NCBI RefSeq assembly: GCF_025770785.1
Contig: NZ_JANZLA010000004.1
Span: 186,001 to 250,000 of the forward strand
Reading direction: 5' to 3'
DNA from: Cellulomonas sp. SG140
GTDB lineage: Bacteria; Actinomycetota; Actinomycetes; Actinomycetales; Cellulomonadaceae
DNA length: 64,000 bases
The position numbers and the translations under genes are program-made. Positions 1 to 7,826 of this stretch are shown one piece after another; position 1 is the first letter of the stretch, and each line of letters opens with the position of its first letter. The notes under the pieces are model-generated. The model saw only the letters and a program-made list of their open reading frames with translations, was not told the origin of the DNA and made no database searches.

Positions 1-47
1 AGCTCGACGCGCGAGCCTGCGACGTCGACGCGCTCCGACGCCTCGCA

Positions 48-518
48 ATGCATGCCGAGCCGCTGGGCGGCGTCCGTCCCCTGACCGCCGCCGACCTGCC
101 GGGAATCCTCGCGCTCGACGCCGCCACGCTCCACGACTACCCGGGTGCCGAGGCGACGACTCACACGCCACTGAGCGTGGCGAGGGCGACGGTCAGCGCG
201 ACGCGAGTGGCGTACGGCGTGGTCGACGCCGGCGGTGCGGTGGTGGCCATGACGCTCCTGGACGTCGATCTTGCGGCGTGCCGCGCGGAGGTGGACTTCA
301 CCGTCGTCGCGCGGCCCTTGCGCGGCAGAGGCCTCGGGACGGCGGTCAAGGCGGCGTCGGTCCTGGACCTGCTCGAAAGCGGGGTCACGACGATCCGCAC
401 CGGCGGCTCGGCGGACAACCCGGCGATCATCGGCGCGAACCGACTGGTCGGCTTCGTGGTCGACGAGCAGTGGGTGACGCTCAGGTCCGGGGGAGCCGCA
501 GCGTCAGAGCAGACGTGA
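48..518 (+). CDS. GNAT family N-acetyltransferase, possibly the 3' part of a longer gene
   Basis: The product is a GNAT-fold acetyltransferase that would move an acetyl group from acetyl-CoA to an unknown amine. The 156 residues starting at this ATG hold one full GNAT unit. The acetyl-CoA pyrophosphate loop RGRGLGTA is at residues 92-99, and the C-terminal NPAIIGANRLVGF segment at 124-136 matches the usual NxxMxxxNxxLGF pattern. The reading frame stays open upstream to the first bases of the window with no stop, and there is no clear Shine-Dalgarno sequence before the ATG. The true start may therefore lie outside, and this could be the second half of a two-GNAT protein. Its 3' end overlaps the convergent gene at 504-818 by 15 bases. 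The substrate cannot be read from the sequence. Confidence 0.7.
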   Translation: MHAEPLGGVRPLTAADLPGILALDAATLHDYPGAEATTHTPLSVARATVSATRVAYGVVDAGGAVVAMTLLDVDLAACRAEVDFTVVARPLRGRGLGTAVKAASVLDLLESGVTTIRTGGSADNPAIIGANRLVGFVVDEQWVTLRSGGAAASEQT

Positions 519-818
519 GTCGGTGGTGCCGGTAGTCGTGGCGGGCGGCGTCGCGGCGAGCCACTTCCGGCGCTGGCGTCGGAGGTCCCACACGGCGAAC
601 GCCTCGAACAGCACGAAGCCGACGATCCACGCCGGCAGCCAGGGCGAGTGCCACACGTGGACGAACAGGTTCGCCCACACGAACAGCATGGCGACCTGCC
701 ACAGCACGAACCGGCCCGCAGACGGCTCCCGTGGCGCCAGCGGCGCCACGGGCTCCGGCAACGTCGGGATCGGTGGCAGCGGGTCGCTGCCGGAGGGACG
801 GACAGGTCCGTCGTGCAT
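504..818 (-). CDS. Small two-helix membrane protein, unknown function
   Basis: This is a 104-aa protein with a proline-rich N-terminus (residues 1-35), two hydrophobic helices at about 37-56 and 60-79, and a basic segment (RRQRRK) after the second helix that suggests a cytoplasmic tail. The start is the ATG at 818, preceded by a good AGGGGG Shine-Dalgarno sequence about six bases away. I do not recognise the family. It is transcribed away from the thiamine operon and converges on the GNAT gene, with a 15-base 3' overlap. No motif points to a function. Confidence 0.6.
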   Translation of the reverse strand: MHDGPVRPSGSDPLPPIPTLPEPVAPLAPREPSAGRFVLWQVAMLFVWANLFVHVWHSPWLPAWIVGFVLFEAFAVWDLRRQRRKWLAATPPATTTGTTDSRLL

Positions 819-974
819 GGTCGTACCCCCTGGTCAGGCCCCTGCCCAGGGCCCGTCTGCACGGTACGCCCGCGTCCCGTCTCGCCGGAGGCATCCGCGG
901 CAGCGGGCCCGCCCGACCCCGTCCGCGGGCGGCGATAGGTGGTCGGCCGCCGAGCGGGGTACCGTCGCCTCGCA

Positions 975-1067
975 CACACGGGAGCTCGGGCACGACCGGG
1001 CTGAGAGGGCGACATCCAGGCGTCGCCGACCGTACGAACCTGACCGGGTAATGCCGGCGTAGGGAGG
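975..1067 (+). promoter_or_regulatory. TPP (THI-box) riboswitch
   Basis: The leader of cytX carries the thiamine-pyrophosphate aptamer signature. It has the P3 stem GCUCGG/CCGGGC followed directly by CUGAGA (1001-1006). About 40 bases later come the pyrophosphate-sensor helix parts GAACCUGACCGGGUAAUGCCGGCGU and the closing GUAGGGA (1060-1066), here overlapping the Shine-Dalgarno sequence. The AGGGAGG at 1061-1067 lies seven bases before the cytX ATG, so ligand binding would hide the ribosome site, meaning control at translation. The outer P1 pairing is not obvious by eye. The genes behind it are all thiamine salvage genes, which agrees with the ligand. Confidence 0.93.
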
Positions 1068-1073
1068 CATTCG

Positions 1074-2486
1074 ATGACAGCAGTTCAGGACCGTCCCACC
1101 GAGGCGCCGCTGACCCTCGAGGCACCGGCACCGCGGGTGCTCGGGCTGGCCGACCAGCTCGGCCTGTGGGGCAACCTCGGCGTGAGCCTGCTCGGGTTCA
1201 CCGGCGCGATGTTCGTCCTCGTGCCCGTGACCGACCCCGGCATGTCGCTCGGCGCCGCGCTGGTCGCGGTGGTCGTCGGCACCGTGCTCGGGTCGCTCGG
1301 CATCGGCGCGATCGCCATCCCGGGCGCCCGGACCGGGGCGCCGTCGATGGTGCTGCTGCGCGGGCTGTTCGGCACCAGGGCGTCGTACGTGCCGACCGTG
1401 CTCAACATCGTCCAGCTGATCGGGTGGACCACGTTCGAGCTGGTCACCATCAGCACGGCGCTGAGCCAGCTGGCGCCGGGCGTGCCGCGCTGGGCCTACG
1501 CCGTGGCGGCGGGCGTGCTCAGCACCGCCCTCGCGCTGCGGCCGCTGGCGTGGATCCGCGTGCTGCGCAAGTACGTGACGATCGTCGTGATGGTCGCGCT
1601 GGCGTACCTGGCCGTCCAGCTGCTGCGGCACCCGCTGCCGGCGCTGAACGACGGCGGCTGGGACGGCTTCTGGGTGGCGGTGGACACCGTGATCGGCGTG
1701 ACCGTGTCCTGGGTGCCGCTGGTGGCCGACTACGCCCGGCACTCGCGCACCCCGCGCAAGGCGTTCGTCGGCACCGCGGTCGGCTACGCGGTGACCCAGT
1801 TCGCCTGCTACGCGATCGGCCTGCTGGCCCTGGTGACGGTCGCCGGGCGGGACCCGAACAAGATCTTCGGCAGCTTCATCGCCGTGCCGCTCGGCGCGCT
1901 GGTGTTCGGCGTGCTGACCATCCGGGAGCTCGACCAGTCGTTCGCGGACACGTACTCCACCGCCGTCTCGGTGCAGAACCTGCGTCCCCGCTGGGACCGC
2001 CGCGTGCTGGCCCTGGTGATCGGCGCGGTGTCCACCGTCGCCGCCGTGGCGCTCAACATCGCGGACTACGAGAGCTTCCTGCTGCTGATCGGCTCGGTGT
2101 TCGTGCCGCTGCTCGGCGTGCTGCTGGTCGACTGGTTCCTGCTGCGGAGGGGCCGCTGGGACCTGTCCGCCGCCAGCCGCACGCGCTGGGCGACGCTGAT
2201 CGCGTGGGCCGTCGGCTTCGTCGCGTACCAGCTGGTCAACCCCGGTGCGCTCACGTGGTGGGTGCCCATCTGGTCCGGCCTCGGGTCGGCGTTGCACTTC
2301 ACCGCGCCGAGCTGGCTGGGCGCGTCGATCTTCTCCTTCGTGGTGGCGGCGGTGGTGGCCGCCCTGCTCACCCCGCTGCTGCGCGGACCGGCCGTGCCCG
2401 ACGAGCTGACGACGTACGACGAGACGCGTGACGAGGCGCCGGCCGAGGCGGCCCTGGTCGCGCAGGACGAGGAAGGTGCCCGATGA
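1074..2486 (+). CDS. cytX: NCS1-family permease, putative hydroxymethylpyrimidine importer CytX
   Basis: This is a 470-aa polytopic membrane protein of the nucleobase-cation-symport-1 family with about 12 hydrophobic helices. The N-terminal block GNLGVSLLGFTGAMFVLVP and the motif GARTGAPSMVLLRGLFG are typical of NCS1 cytosine/purine/thiamine-precursor carriers. It is the first gene behind a TPP riboswitch and overlaps thiM by four bases (ATGA). The likely cargo is therefore the thiamine pyrimidine moiety HMP or a related base, as for CytX, rather than cytosine. Its Shine-Dalgarno sequence is the 3' strand of the riboswitch. The charged C-terminal 30 residues are outside the membrane. The substrate is inferred from context. 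Confidence 0.88.
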   Translation: MTAVQDRPTEAPLTLEAPAPRVLGLADQLGLWGNLGVSLLGFTGAMFVLVPVTDPGMSLGAALVAVVVGTVLGSLGIGAIAIPGARTGAPSMVLLRGLFGTRASYVPTVLNIVQLIGWTTFELVTISTALSQLAPGVPRWAYAVAAGVLSTALALRPLAWIRVLRKYVTIVVMVALAYLAVQLLRHPLPALNDGGWDGFWVAVDTVIGVTVSWVPLVADYARHSRTPRKAFVGTAVGYAVTQFACYAIGLLALVTVAGRDPNKIFGSFIAVPLGALVFGVLTIRELDQSFADTYSTAVSVQNLRPRWDRRVLALVIGAVSTVAAVALNIADYESFLLLIGSVFVPLLGVLLVDWFLLRRGRWDLSAASRTRWATLIAWAVGFVAYQLVNPGALTWWVPIWSGLGSALHFTAPSWLGASIFSFVVAAVVAALLTPLLRGPAVPDELTTYDETRDEAPAEAALVAQDEEGAR

Positions 2487-3289
2487 CCCGTCAACCCGTG
2501 ACCGCCGCCGCGGTGGGGGAGGCGCTCGAGGCGTTCCGCGAGACGACGCCGCTGGTGCAGTGCCTGACCAACATCGTCGTCGCGCAGTGGACCGCCAACC
2601 TGCTGCTCGCAGCCGGCGCGGCACCGGCGATGGTGGACAACCCGCACGAGGCCGGTGAGTTCGCCCGGATCGCCGGTGGCGTGCTGGTGAACCTGGGCAC
2701 CCCGTACGACGACACCACCGACGGCATGCGCCTCGCCGCGTCGGCGGCGGCCGACGCCGGCACCCCGTGGGTGCTCGACCCGGTGGCAGCGGGCGGCCTG
2801 CGCTGGCGCACCGACGTGGCGATCGAGCTGCTGGGCGCGTCGTCGCCGACCATCGTGCGCGGCAACGCCTCCGAGATCCTGGCGCTCGCCGGCGGGGCCG
2901 GCGGCAAGGGCGTCGACGCGACCGACTCGCCGGAGGCGGCGGCGGAGGTGGCGCGGTCTGTGGCGCGGGAGCGCGGGACCGTCGTGGCGGTCAGCGGGCC
3001 GACGGACCACATCACCGACGGCGACCGCATGGTGCTCGTCAGCAACGGGCACGAGTGGCTGACCCGGGTCACCGGCGTCGGCTGCTCGCTCGGCGCGCTG
3101 ATGGCCGGCTTCGCCGCCGCGGTCGACGACCCGCTGCTCGCGGCCGTCGCCGCGACCGGGATGCTGACCGTCAGCGCCGACCACGCCGTGCTCGCCACGC
3201 GTGGGCCCGGCGGGTTCGCCTCGGCGCTGCTGGACGAGCTCAGCCTGCTCACGCCGGACACCCTGGCGGCCGAGGTGAAGCTGGGCTGA
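2483..3289 (+). CDS. thiM: Hydroxyethylthiazole kinase ThiM
   Basis: ThiM phosphorylates 4-methyl-5-(2-hydroxyethyl)thiazole with ATP, a thiamine salvage step in the cytoplasm. The 268-aa protein has the family hallmarks: CLTNIVVAQWTANLLLAAGA (27-46), MVDNPHEAGEF (50-60), LDPVA (98-102), RGNASEI (126-132), SGPTDHITDG (171-180) and the active-site loop TGVGCSLGAL with Cys201. The ATG overlaps the cytX stop (ATGA), so translation is probably coupled. The stop is shared with the next start (TGATG). Length and motif order are normal for ThiM. Confidence 0.96.
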   Translation: MTRQPVTAAAVGEALEAFRETTPLVQCLTNIVVAQWTANLLLAAGAAPAMVDNPHEAGEFARIAGGVLVNLGTPYDDTTDGMRLAASAAADAGTPWVLDPVAAGGLRWRTDVAIELLGASSPTIVRGNASEILALAGGAGGKGVDATDSPEAAAEVARSVARERGTVVAVSGPTDHITDGDRMVLVSNGHEWLTRVTGVGCSLGALMAGFAAAVDDPLLAAVAATGMLTVSADHAVLATRGPGGFASALLDELSLLTPDTLAAEVKLG

Positions 3290-4083
3290 TGGACGGCACC
3301 GGACCCCGGACCACCGGCGGCGGCCGCGCGCCGCTCGACCTGTCGGTCTACCTGATCACCGACACCGGCCAGTGCGGCGCGTTCGGCGTGCCGGCCACGG
3401 TCGCCGCCGCCGTCGCCGCGGGCGTCACGGTGGTGCAGCTGCGCGACCCGGACGCCGACGACGCCGACCTCGTCGTGCTCGGCCGTGCCCTGGTCGCCGA
3501 GCTGGCCGGCACCGGGGTCCCGCTCCTGGTCAACGACCGGGTGCACCTGGTCGAGGCGATCGGCGCCGACGGCGCGCACGTCGGCCAGGGTGACGCCGAC
3601 GTGCTCGAGGCCCGCGATCTGCTGGGTCCGCACGCCTACCTGGGTCTGTCCGTGCAGACCGCATCGCACGTCCAGGCCGCCACCACCCTGCCGGCGGACG
3701 CCCTCGACTACCTCGGCGTCGGACCGGTGTGGCCCACCGGCTCGAAGCCGGACGCGGCACCGGCCAGCGGCCTGGAGCGACTGCGCGAGCTGTCCGCGGC
3801 GAGCCCGTGGCCGTGCGTCGCGATCGGCGGGATCACGGTGGACCGGGTCGCGGCGGTGGCGGCGACGGGTGCCGCAGGGGTCGCGGTGATCAGCGCGATC
3901 TGCGGGCAGCCGGACGTGGGTGCCGCAGCGCGGGCGCTGCGCGAGGCGTGGGACGGTGCCGTCGGCGAACGGACGGCCGGCGGGGGTGCAGCCGGCGGAG
4001 GCGTAGCCGGCTCCGTCCCGGACGACGCGGCAGCCGGCCTCCACGCCTGGGCCGGGGTCCCCACCCAGAGGTTCGTGCTGTGA
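3289..4083 (+). CDS. thiE: Thiamine-phosphate synthase ThiE
   Basis: ThiE joins HMP pyrophosphate and thiazole phosphate into thiamine monophosphate. The TIM-barrel signatures are visible: VVQLRD (48-53), VNDR (81-84), GAHVGQGD (95-102), GVGPVWPTGSK (143-153) and the phosphate-binding AIGGI (178-182). The start is the ATG in TGATG, overlapping the thiM stop by one base; the frame is open further upstream, but that would run into thiM. At 264 aa it is longer than usual because of a Gly/Ala-rich tail of about 35 residues after residue 225, encoded by decaying GCCGGCGG-type repeats. The tail is probably dispensable. Confidence 0.95.
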   Translation: MDGTGPRTTGGGRAPLDLSVYLITDTGQCGAFGVPATVAAAVAAGVTVVQLRDPDADDADLVVLGRALVAELAGTGVPLLVNDRVHLVEAIGADGAHVGQGDADVLEARDLLGPHAYLGLSVQTASHVQAATTLPADALDYLGVGPVWPTGSKPDAAPASGLERLRELSAASPWPCVAIGGITVDRVAAVAATGAAGVAVISAICGQPDVGAAARALREAWDGAVGERTAGGGAAGGGVAGSVPDDAAAGLHAWAGVPTQRFVL

Positions 4084-4886
4084 GCCGCCCACCGGTCGCG
4101 CTGACCATCGCCGGCAGCGACCCGTCCGGCGGTGCCGGCATCCAGGCCGACCTGAAGACGTTCAGCGCCCTCGGCGCGTTCGGCACCAGCGTGATCACGG
4201 CGCTGACGGCGCAGAGCACCGTCGGCGTCACGGGCGTGCACGTGGTGCCGCCCGAGTTCGTCGCGCAGCAGCTGGACACCCTGGTGGCGGACGTGCGGAT
4301 CGACGCCGTCAAGATCGGCATGCTCGCCGACGCGGCCGTCGCGACCATCGTCGCGCGCTTCCTCGAGGCGTACCGGCCACCGATCGTCGTCCTCGACCCC
4401 GTCATGGTGGCCACCAGCGGCGACCGGCTGCTGGCCGACGACGCCGTCGAGGCCGTCCGCGCCCTGCTGCCGCTCGCGTCCGTGATCACCCCAAACCTGG
4501 GCGAGGCCGCCGTGCTGCTCGACGGCTCGGTGGCCCGTGGTGTCGACGAGATGCTCGAGCAGGCCGCCGCACTCCGCGGGCTCGGTGCCGACCGGGTGCT
4601 GCTCAAGGGCGGCCACCTGGACGACGAGACCTCGGTCGACGTCCTCGCCGAGCCCACCGGCTCGACCCTCCTCGAGGCGCCGCGCATCCCGACCCGGAAC
4701 ACGCACGGCACGGGCTGCACGCTCTCGTCGGCGCTCGCCGCCCTGCGACCGCAGCGGGACACGTGGCTCGACACCGCCAGGGACGCCAAGGCCTGGCTGA
4801 CCGAGGCGCTGCGCCGCGCCGACGAGCTGGAGATCGGCCACGGCCACGGCCCGGTGCACCACTTCCACGCCATCTGGCCGCGCTGA
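4080..4886 (+). CDS. thiD: Bifunctional hydroxymethylpyrimidine kinase / phosphomethylpyrimidine kinase ThiD
   Basis: ThiD phosphorylates HMP twice to HMP pyrophosphate, the substrate of ThiE. The 268-aa ribokinase-fold protein begins with the diagnostic AGSDPSGGAGIQADLK (11-26). It carries PNLGEAAVL in the middle and the C-terminal anion-hole motif HGTGCTLSSALAAL. The GTG start at 4080 overlaps the thiE stop (GTGA, four bases) and falls immediately before the first conserved strand. Any upstream start would overlap thiE extensively. It is the last gene of the riboswitch operon, which is a salvage set since thiC, thiG and thiS are not here. Confidence 0.95.
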   Translation: MSRPPVALTIAGSDPSGGAGIQADLKTFSALGAFGTSVITALTAQSTVGVTGVHVVPPEFVAQQLDTLVADVRIDAVKIGMLADAAVATIVARFLEAYRPPIVVLDPVMVATSGDRLLADDAVEAVRALLPLASVITPNLGEAAVLLDGSVARGVDEMLEQAAALRGLGADRVLLKGGHLDDETSVDVLAEPTGSTLLEAPRIPTRNTHGTGCTLSSALAALRPQRDTWLDTARDAKAWLTEALRRADELEIGHGHGPVHHFHAIWPR

Positions 4887-4962
4887 GCCGCACCGGCGTC
4901 GCCTGCCCGTTCGACCGGCGTTCGTCTGCGTCCGTCGCCGATCGCCGGCGCCGGACGACGCG

Positions 4963-5664
4963 TCAGCGGCGGTCGGGCTCGTGTCCGTGCTGCGGCACCA
5001 CCGTCGGCAGCAACCGGTCGAGCAGGTCCATCGTCTCGTCGACCGTGCCGGCCTCGACCGGTCCCGGCACCCCCTCCTGCGCGGCGGCACGGCCGGCCAC
5101 GGCCGGCGTCCACCCGTCCAGCGACACCACCGGCACGCCGGTCCGCGTCGCCATCGCCACCTCGCTCAGCGTCCCCCAGCTCCCGCCGACGGCCACCACG
5201 GCATCTGCCGCCCGCACGATCAGCCCGTTGCGCAGCTCGCCCAAACCCGTGGCCAGGGCGATCGTGACCCACGGGTTGGCCGCGCGCCGGTCGTCGCCCG
5301 GCAGGATGCCGACGACCACCCCGCCGGCCTCCGTCGCCCCGCGGGCGACTGCCGCCATCACCCCGTCGCCACCGCCGCAGAGCACCACGTCACCACGCTC
5401 CGCCAGGGCCCGGCCCAGCCGCTCGGCGACGTCCTGCTGCACGCGCGTGCACACCGACGGACCGACCACGGCGACGTAGCGGGCGGTACGGGGCTCGTCG
5501 TCGGCCGGCGCGCGGGCGCCACGCGCTCGCCGGCGCGCCGGACGCTCGGGCGCGTCCTCCACCGACAGCCCCGGGCGGTGACCGTTGGCGCTGGGTACCC
5601 CGTCGGCGATGGACGCTCCCTCTGTGCCCGGCGGGACGGAGCCGCGCGCGTCGTCGTCGTCCAT
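4963..5664 (-). CDS. SLOG/LOG-like nucleotide-binding protein (TIGR00725-type)
   Basis: The 233-aa protein has a disordered, charged N-terminus (1-60) and then a Rossmann-like SLOG domain. GGGDGVMAAVARGA (97-110) and GGSWGTLSE (160-168) correspond to the nucleotide-binding loops of the LOG/lysine-decarboxylase-like superfamily. Relatives include cytokinin-activating LOG phosphoribohydrolases and molybdenum-cofactor carriers; the catalytic PGGxGTxxE motif is altered here, so activity is uncertain. It starts three bases after the stop of the YciO-like gene without its own Shine-Dalgarno sequence, so it is probably translated by coupling. The two genes form a minus-strand operon. Confidence 0.75.
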   Translation of the reverse strand: MDDDDARGSVPPGTEGASIADGVPSANGHRPGLSVEDAPERPARRRARGARAPADDEPRTARYVAVVGPSVCTRVQQDVAERLGRALAERGDVVLCGGGDGVMAAVARGATEAGGVVVGILPGDDRRAANPWVTIALATGLGELRNGLIVRAADAVVAVGGSWGTLSEVAMATRTGVPVVSLDGWTPAVAGRAAAQEGVPGPVEAGTVDETMDLLDRLLPTVVPQHGHEPDRR

Positions 5665-5667
5665 CGC

Positions 5668-6285
5668 TCAGAACCGGTCGGGGTCGCCTGCGCCGACGCG
5701 GACGATCTCGGGCTCGCCGGACGTCCAGTCGACCACCGTGGTCGGCGTCGTCCCGCAGTCCCCGCCGTCCACCACGGCGTCGACCAGGTCGTCCAGCTCC
5801 TCCTTCACCTGCCACCCCTCGGTCAGCGGCCACTCCGCGCCGGGCATCAGCAACGACGACGACAGCAGCGGCTCGCCGAGCTCGCGCAGGATCGCCTGCG
5901 CCACCGGGTGCTGCGGGATCCGCACACCGACCGACCGCTTCTTGGCGTGCGCCAGCCGCCGCGGCACCTCGGGCGTCGCCGGGAGGATGAACGTGTACGG
6001 GCCCGGCGTGGCGGCCTTGATCGCCCGGAACTCGTTGTTGTCCAGGTGCACCAGCTGCCCCAGCTGGGAGAAGTCGGCGCACATCAACGTGAAGTGGTGG
6101 TGGTCGTCGAGGTGCCGGATGTGCTGGATCCGGTCGAGGCCGTCGTGGTTGTCCATCCGGGTGCCCAGCGCGTACATCGAGTCGGTCGGGTAGGCGATCA
6201 GCGCGTCGTCGCGGAGCATCGCCACCACCTGCGCGATCAGCCGCGGCTGCGGGGTGGTGGGGTGGACGTCCAGGTAGCGGGCCAC
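5668..6285 (-). CDS. Sua5/YciO/YrdC-family protein, YciO-like
   Basis: The 205-aa product belongs to the dsRNA-binding YrdC/Sua5/YciO superfamily. YrdC/Sua5 members make threonylcarbamoyl-AMP for tRNA t6A; YciO-type members are less well defined. Visible motifs are YPTDSMYALG near residues 33-42, KAATPGPYTFIL near 90-101 and SVGVRIPQHP near 118-127. The length (about 206 aa) fits YciO better than Sua5. The GTG start at 6285 has a TAGCCT box six bases upstream and no Shine-Dalgarno sequence, so it is probably leaderless. That box overlaps the TAG stop of the gene upstream. It is co-transcribed with the SLOG protein. Confidence 0.82.
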   Translation of the reverse strand: MARYLDVHPTTPQPRLIAQVVAMLRDDALIAYPTDSMYALGTRMDNHDGLDRIQHIRHLDDHHHFTLMCADFSQLGQLVHLDNNEFRAIKAATPGPYTFILPATPEVPRRLAHAKKRSVGVRIPQHPVAQAILRELGEPLLSSSLLMPGAEWPLTEGWQVKEELDDLVDAVVDGGDCGTTPTTVVDWTSGEPEIVRVGAGDPDRF

Positions 6286-6291
6286 GGCGTC

Positions 6292-6297
6292 AGGCTA
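6292..6297 (-). promoter_or_regulatory. -10 box TAGCCT of a leaderless promoter
   Basis: TAGCCT on the minus strand ends six bases before the GTG of the YciO-like gene, which has no Shine-Dalgarno sequence. Its TAG is also the stop codon of the preceding DHFR-like gene. Confidence 0.6.
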
Positions 6298-6876
6298 GGC
6301 CGCGCCCGGGCGGGTGGCCACGGGGCCTGACGCCCGGCGGTACCGCTCGTGGACCACCCGGTTGGCGAAGGTGCGCGTCTCGACGAGGTCCAGCTCTATC
6401 GGCTCGGTGACGGCCGGGAGGTACGGGTTGCCGCCGCCGACCACCACCGGGTTGCGGAACATCCAGAACTCGTCGACCAGCCCCAGCTCGACGGCCTGCC
6501 GGGCCAGACCGGGGCCGCCGATCGCGACGTGCTTGTCCGTGGCGGCGTGCGCCGCCGCGATCTCCTCGGCCAGCGACCCGGTGGCGAGGCGGGCGTTGCC
6601 CTGGACGCTGGTGAGGGTGCGGCTGAAGACGACCTTCGGCAGGGCCGTCCACGCGTCGGCGAAGGCGCTCTGCAGCTCGTCGTCCCGCATCGACGGGTCC
6701 GTCTCCCAGACCAGCATCGTCTCGTAGAGCTTGCGGCCGCACAGGTGCACGCCGAGGCTGCGCACCTCCTCGAGGTGCACCGTGAACTGCTCGTCGGTCG
6801 GCACGGACCAGCTGAAGTCGCCGTTCCGGTCCGCCGTGAACCCGTCGACCGAGACGCTCATCGAGTAGATCAGCAT
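6295..6876 (-). CDS. Dihydrofolate-reductase / RibD C-terminal family reductase
   Basis: This is a 193-aa protein of the RibD-C/DHFR superfamily, an NADPH-dependent reductase of unknown substrate. The N-terminus MLIYSMSVSVDGFTADRNGD is the typical first strand and loop; GRKLYETM (about 47-54) and HVAIGGPGLARQ with LVDEFWMFRNPVVVGGG in the C-terminal half complete the fold. Members of this group are often stand-alone and uncharacterised. The ATG has TAGCGT five bases upstream and no clear Shine-Dalgarno sequence. The stop TAG is embedded in the promoter of the next gene, so the two may be only partly co-transcribed. Confidence 0.85.
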   Translation of the reverse strand: MLIYSMSVSVDGFTADRNGDFSWSVPTDEQFTVHLEEVRSLGVHLCGRKLYETMLVWETDPSMRDDELQSAFADAWTALPKVVFSRTLTSVQGNARLATGSLAEEIAAAHAATDKHVAIGGPGLARQAVELGLVDEFWMFRNPVVVGGGNPYLPAVTEPIELDLVETRTFANRVVHERYRRASGPVATRPGAA

Positions 6877-6916
6877 GGGTCACGCTAGGCAGGCTGCGCG
6901 CCCGCTGTCACGGGCC

Positions 6917-7276
6917 TCAGCGCTTGTCGGGGGCGACGCCCCGCACCTGGTCGGCGACGAACCGGCGGTGGTTCAGCGCCAGCTTGGCGCGTGTCGTCTC
7001 GCCGAGGTCGACGCCCAGCACGTCCGCCAGCCGCAGCAGGTAGATCAGCACGTCGGCCATCTCCTCGCCGGCGCGGGCCTGTCGCTGCGGGTCCGCGGTG
7101 AACCGCTGCGCGGCGGCGTCGGCCGGCACCCACTGGAACAGCTCGGCGAGCTCACCGACCTCGCCCATGACGGCCAGCACCAGCGACTTCGGGTCGTGGA
7201 ACTGCTCCCAGTCCCGCTCGGTGCTGAACTCCCGCACCAGCCGGGTCAGCTCGGCGATCTCCCGTTCCTCGTCCAC
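6917..7276 (-). CDS. MazG-like nucleotide pyrophosphohydrolase
   Basis: This 119-aa all-alpha NTP pyrophosphohydrolase of the MazG/RS21-C6 (iMazG) type probably cleans the nucleotide pool by hydrolysing non-canonical dNTPs to monophosphates. Metal-binding acidic helices are visible: LAVMGEVGELAELFQW (the ExxE pair) and GEEMADVLIYLLRLAD (the ExxxD pair). I chose the GTG at 7276 because AGGATGAGG just upstream can act as a Shine-Dalgarno sequence and the length then equals the usual 110-125 aa; the frame is open for 76 more codons without family similarity. Confidence 0.85.
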   Translation of the reverse strand: MDEEREIAELTRLVREFSTERDWEQFHDPKSLVLAVMGEVGELAELFQWVPADAAAQRFTADPQRQARAGEEMADVLIYLLRLADVLGVDLGETTRAKLALNHRRFVADQVRGVAPDKR

Positions 7277-7347
7277 GGCCTCATCCTGCCCGCCGCCGCC
7301 GGGAACCGAACCCCGGGCCCGGACGCACCGACGTCGGTGCGTCCGGG

Positions 7348-7587
7348 TCAGGGGCGGCGCCGAGGCAGCAGACGGTCGAGCACGAGACCGAGCACCACGG
7401 CGCCGATCACCATCCACGGCCACGGCCGCAGCGAGAGCGCCGACGCGGCCGCCCATGCGATCACGCAAGCAACGAGCATGACCACGACGTCCCGCCAGAA
7501 CCATGACCGGGCCGGTGCTGACGGGTACGCGCGCCCCTCGACCGGCTTCGCCTGCGGCACCACCGGGATCCCCCGCTCGTCGTCCAC
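7348..7587 (-). CDS. Small membrane protein, unknown function
   Basis: This 79-aa protein has a polar N-terminus (1-30), two hydrophobic helices at about 31-48 and 55-70, and a terminal RRR. It starts with GTG at 7587, with a weak CACGAT box six bases upstream and no strong Shine-Dalgarno sequence. The family is not recognised. It is transcribed towards the MazG-like gene, 71 bases away, and away from the histidine kinase. Confidence 0.55.
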   Translation of the reverse strand: MDDERGIPVVPQAKPVEGRAYPSAPARSWFWRDVVVMLVACVIAWAAASALSLRPWPWMVIGAVVLGLVLDRLLPRRRP

Positions 7588-7690
7588 CCGCCCATCGTCG
7601 TGCCTACCTGTAACCCCGCGCGGGACTTTGCGTCCCCGGTCCGTCCGCCCCCCGCGGCTTGGACGACCGGCCCGGTGCTGCCCGCCAAAC

Positions 7691-7758
7691 GAGCACTTCG
7701 CACCGAGACGAGCACATCAAAGTGCTCACCTCGGTGCGGAAGTGCTCATCTCGGCGCG
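7691..7758. repeat. 68-bp palindromic intergenic repeat, copy 1
   Basis: The element contains a near-perfect hairpin. GAGCACTTCGCACCGAG (7691-7707) pairs with CTCGGTGCGgAAGTGCTC (7730-7747; one extra G). An inner stem, GAGCAC (7710-7715) with GTGCTC (7722-7727), encloses ATCAAA. A third CTCGG-GCG half unit follows at 7750-7758. A second copy of the same length and design is at 13022-13088. It lies in the gap between a minus-strand and a plus-strand gene, so it is not simply a terminator. It resembles REP-like or non-autonomous palindromic elements. Confidence 0.8.
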
Positions 7759-7814
7759 TACCCGGTGGGGCCGCCTCGTCCAGCGGGAGGATCCGCCGCA
7801 CCCGCTCGCGGCTC

Positions 7815-7820
7815 TAGGGT
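7815..7820 (+). promoter_or_regulatory. -10 box TAGGGT of a leaderless promoter
   Basis: TAGGGT ends six bases before the GTG start of the histidine kinase; no Shine-Dalgarno sequence is present. Confidence 0.6.
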
Positions 7821-7826
7821 TCGGGC

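Noticed and set aside
834..2624. A 596-codon minus-strand frame opposite the riboswitch and cytX
   Set aside because: It has shadow composition (His/Gln/Arg-rich), and the plus strand holds an NCS1 permease behind a TPP riboswitch.
7691..7758. Palindromic repeat read as a simple transcription terminator
   Set aside because: It lies between divergent genes, so nothing is terminated there, and a second copy with the same half-unit series occurs elsewhere.
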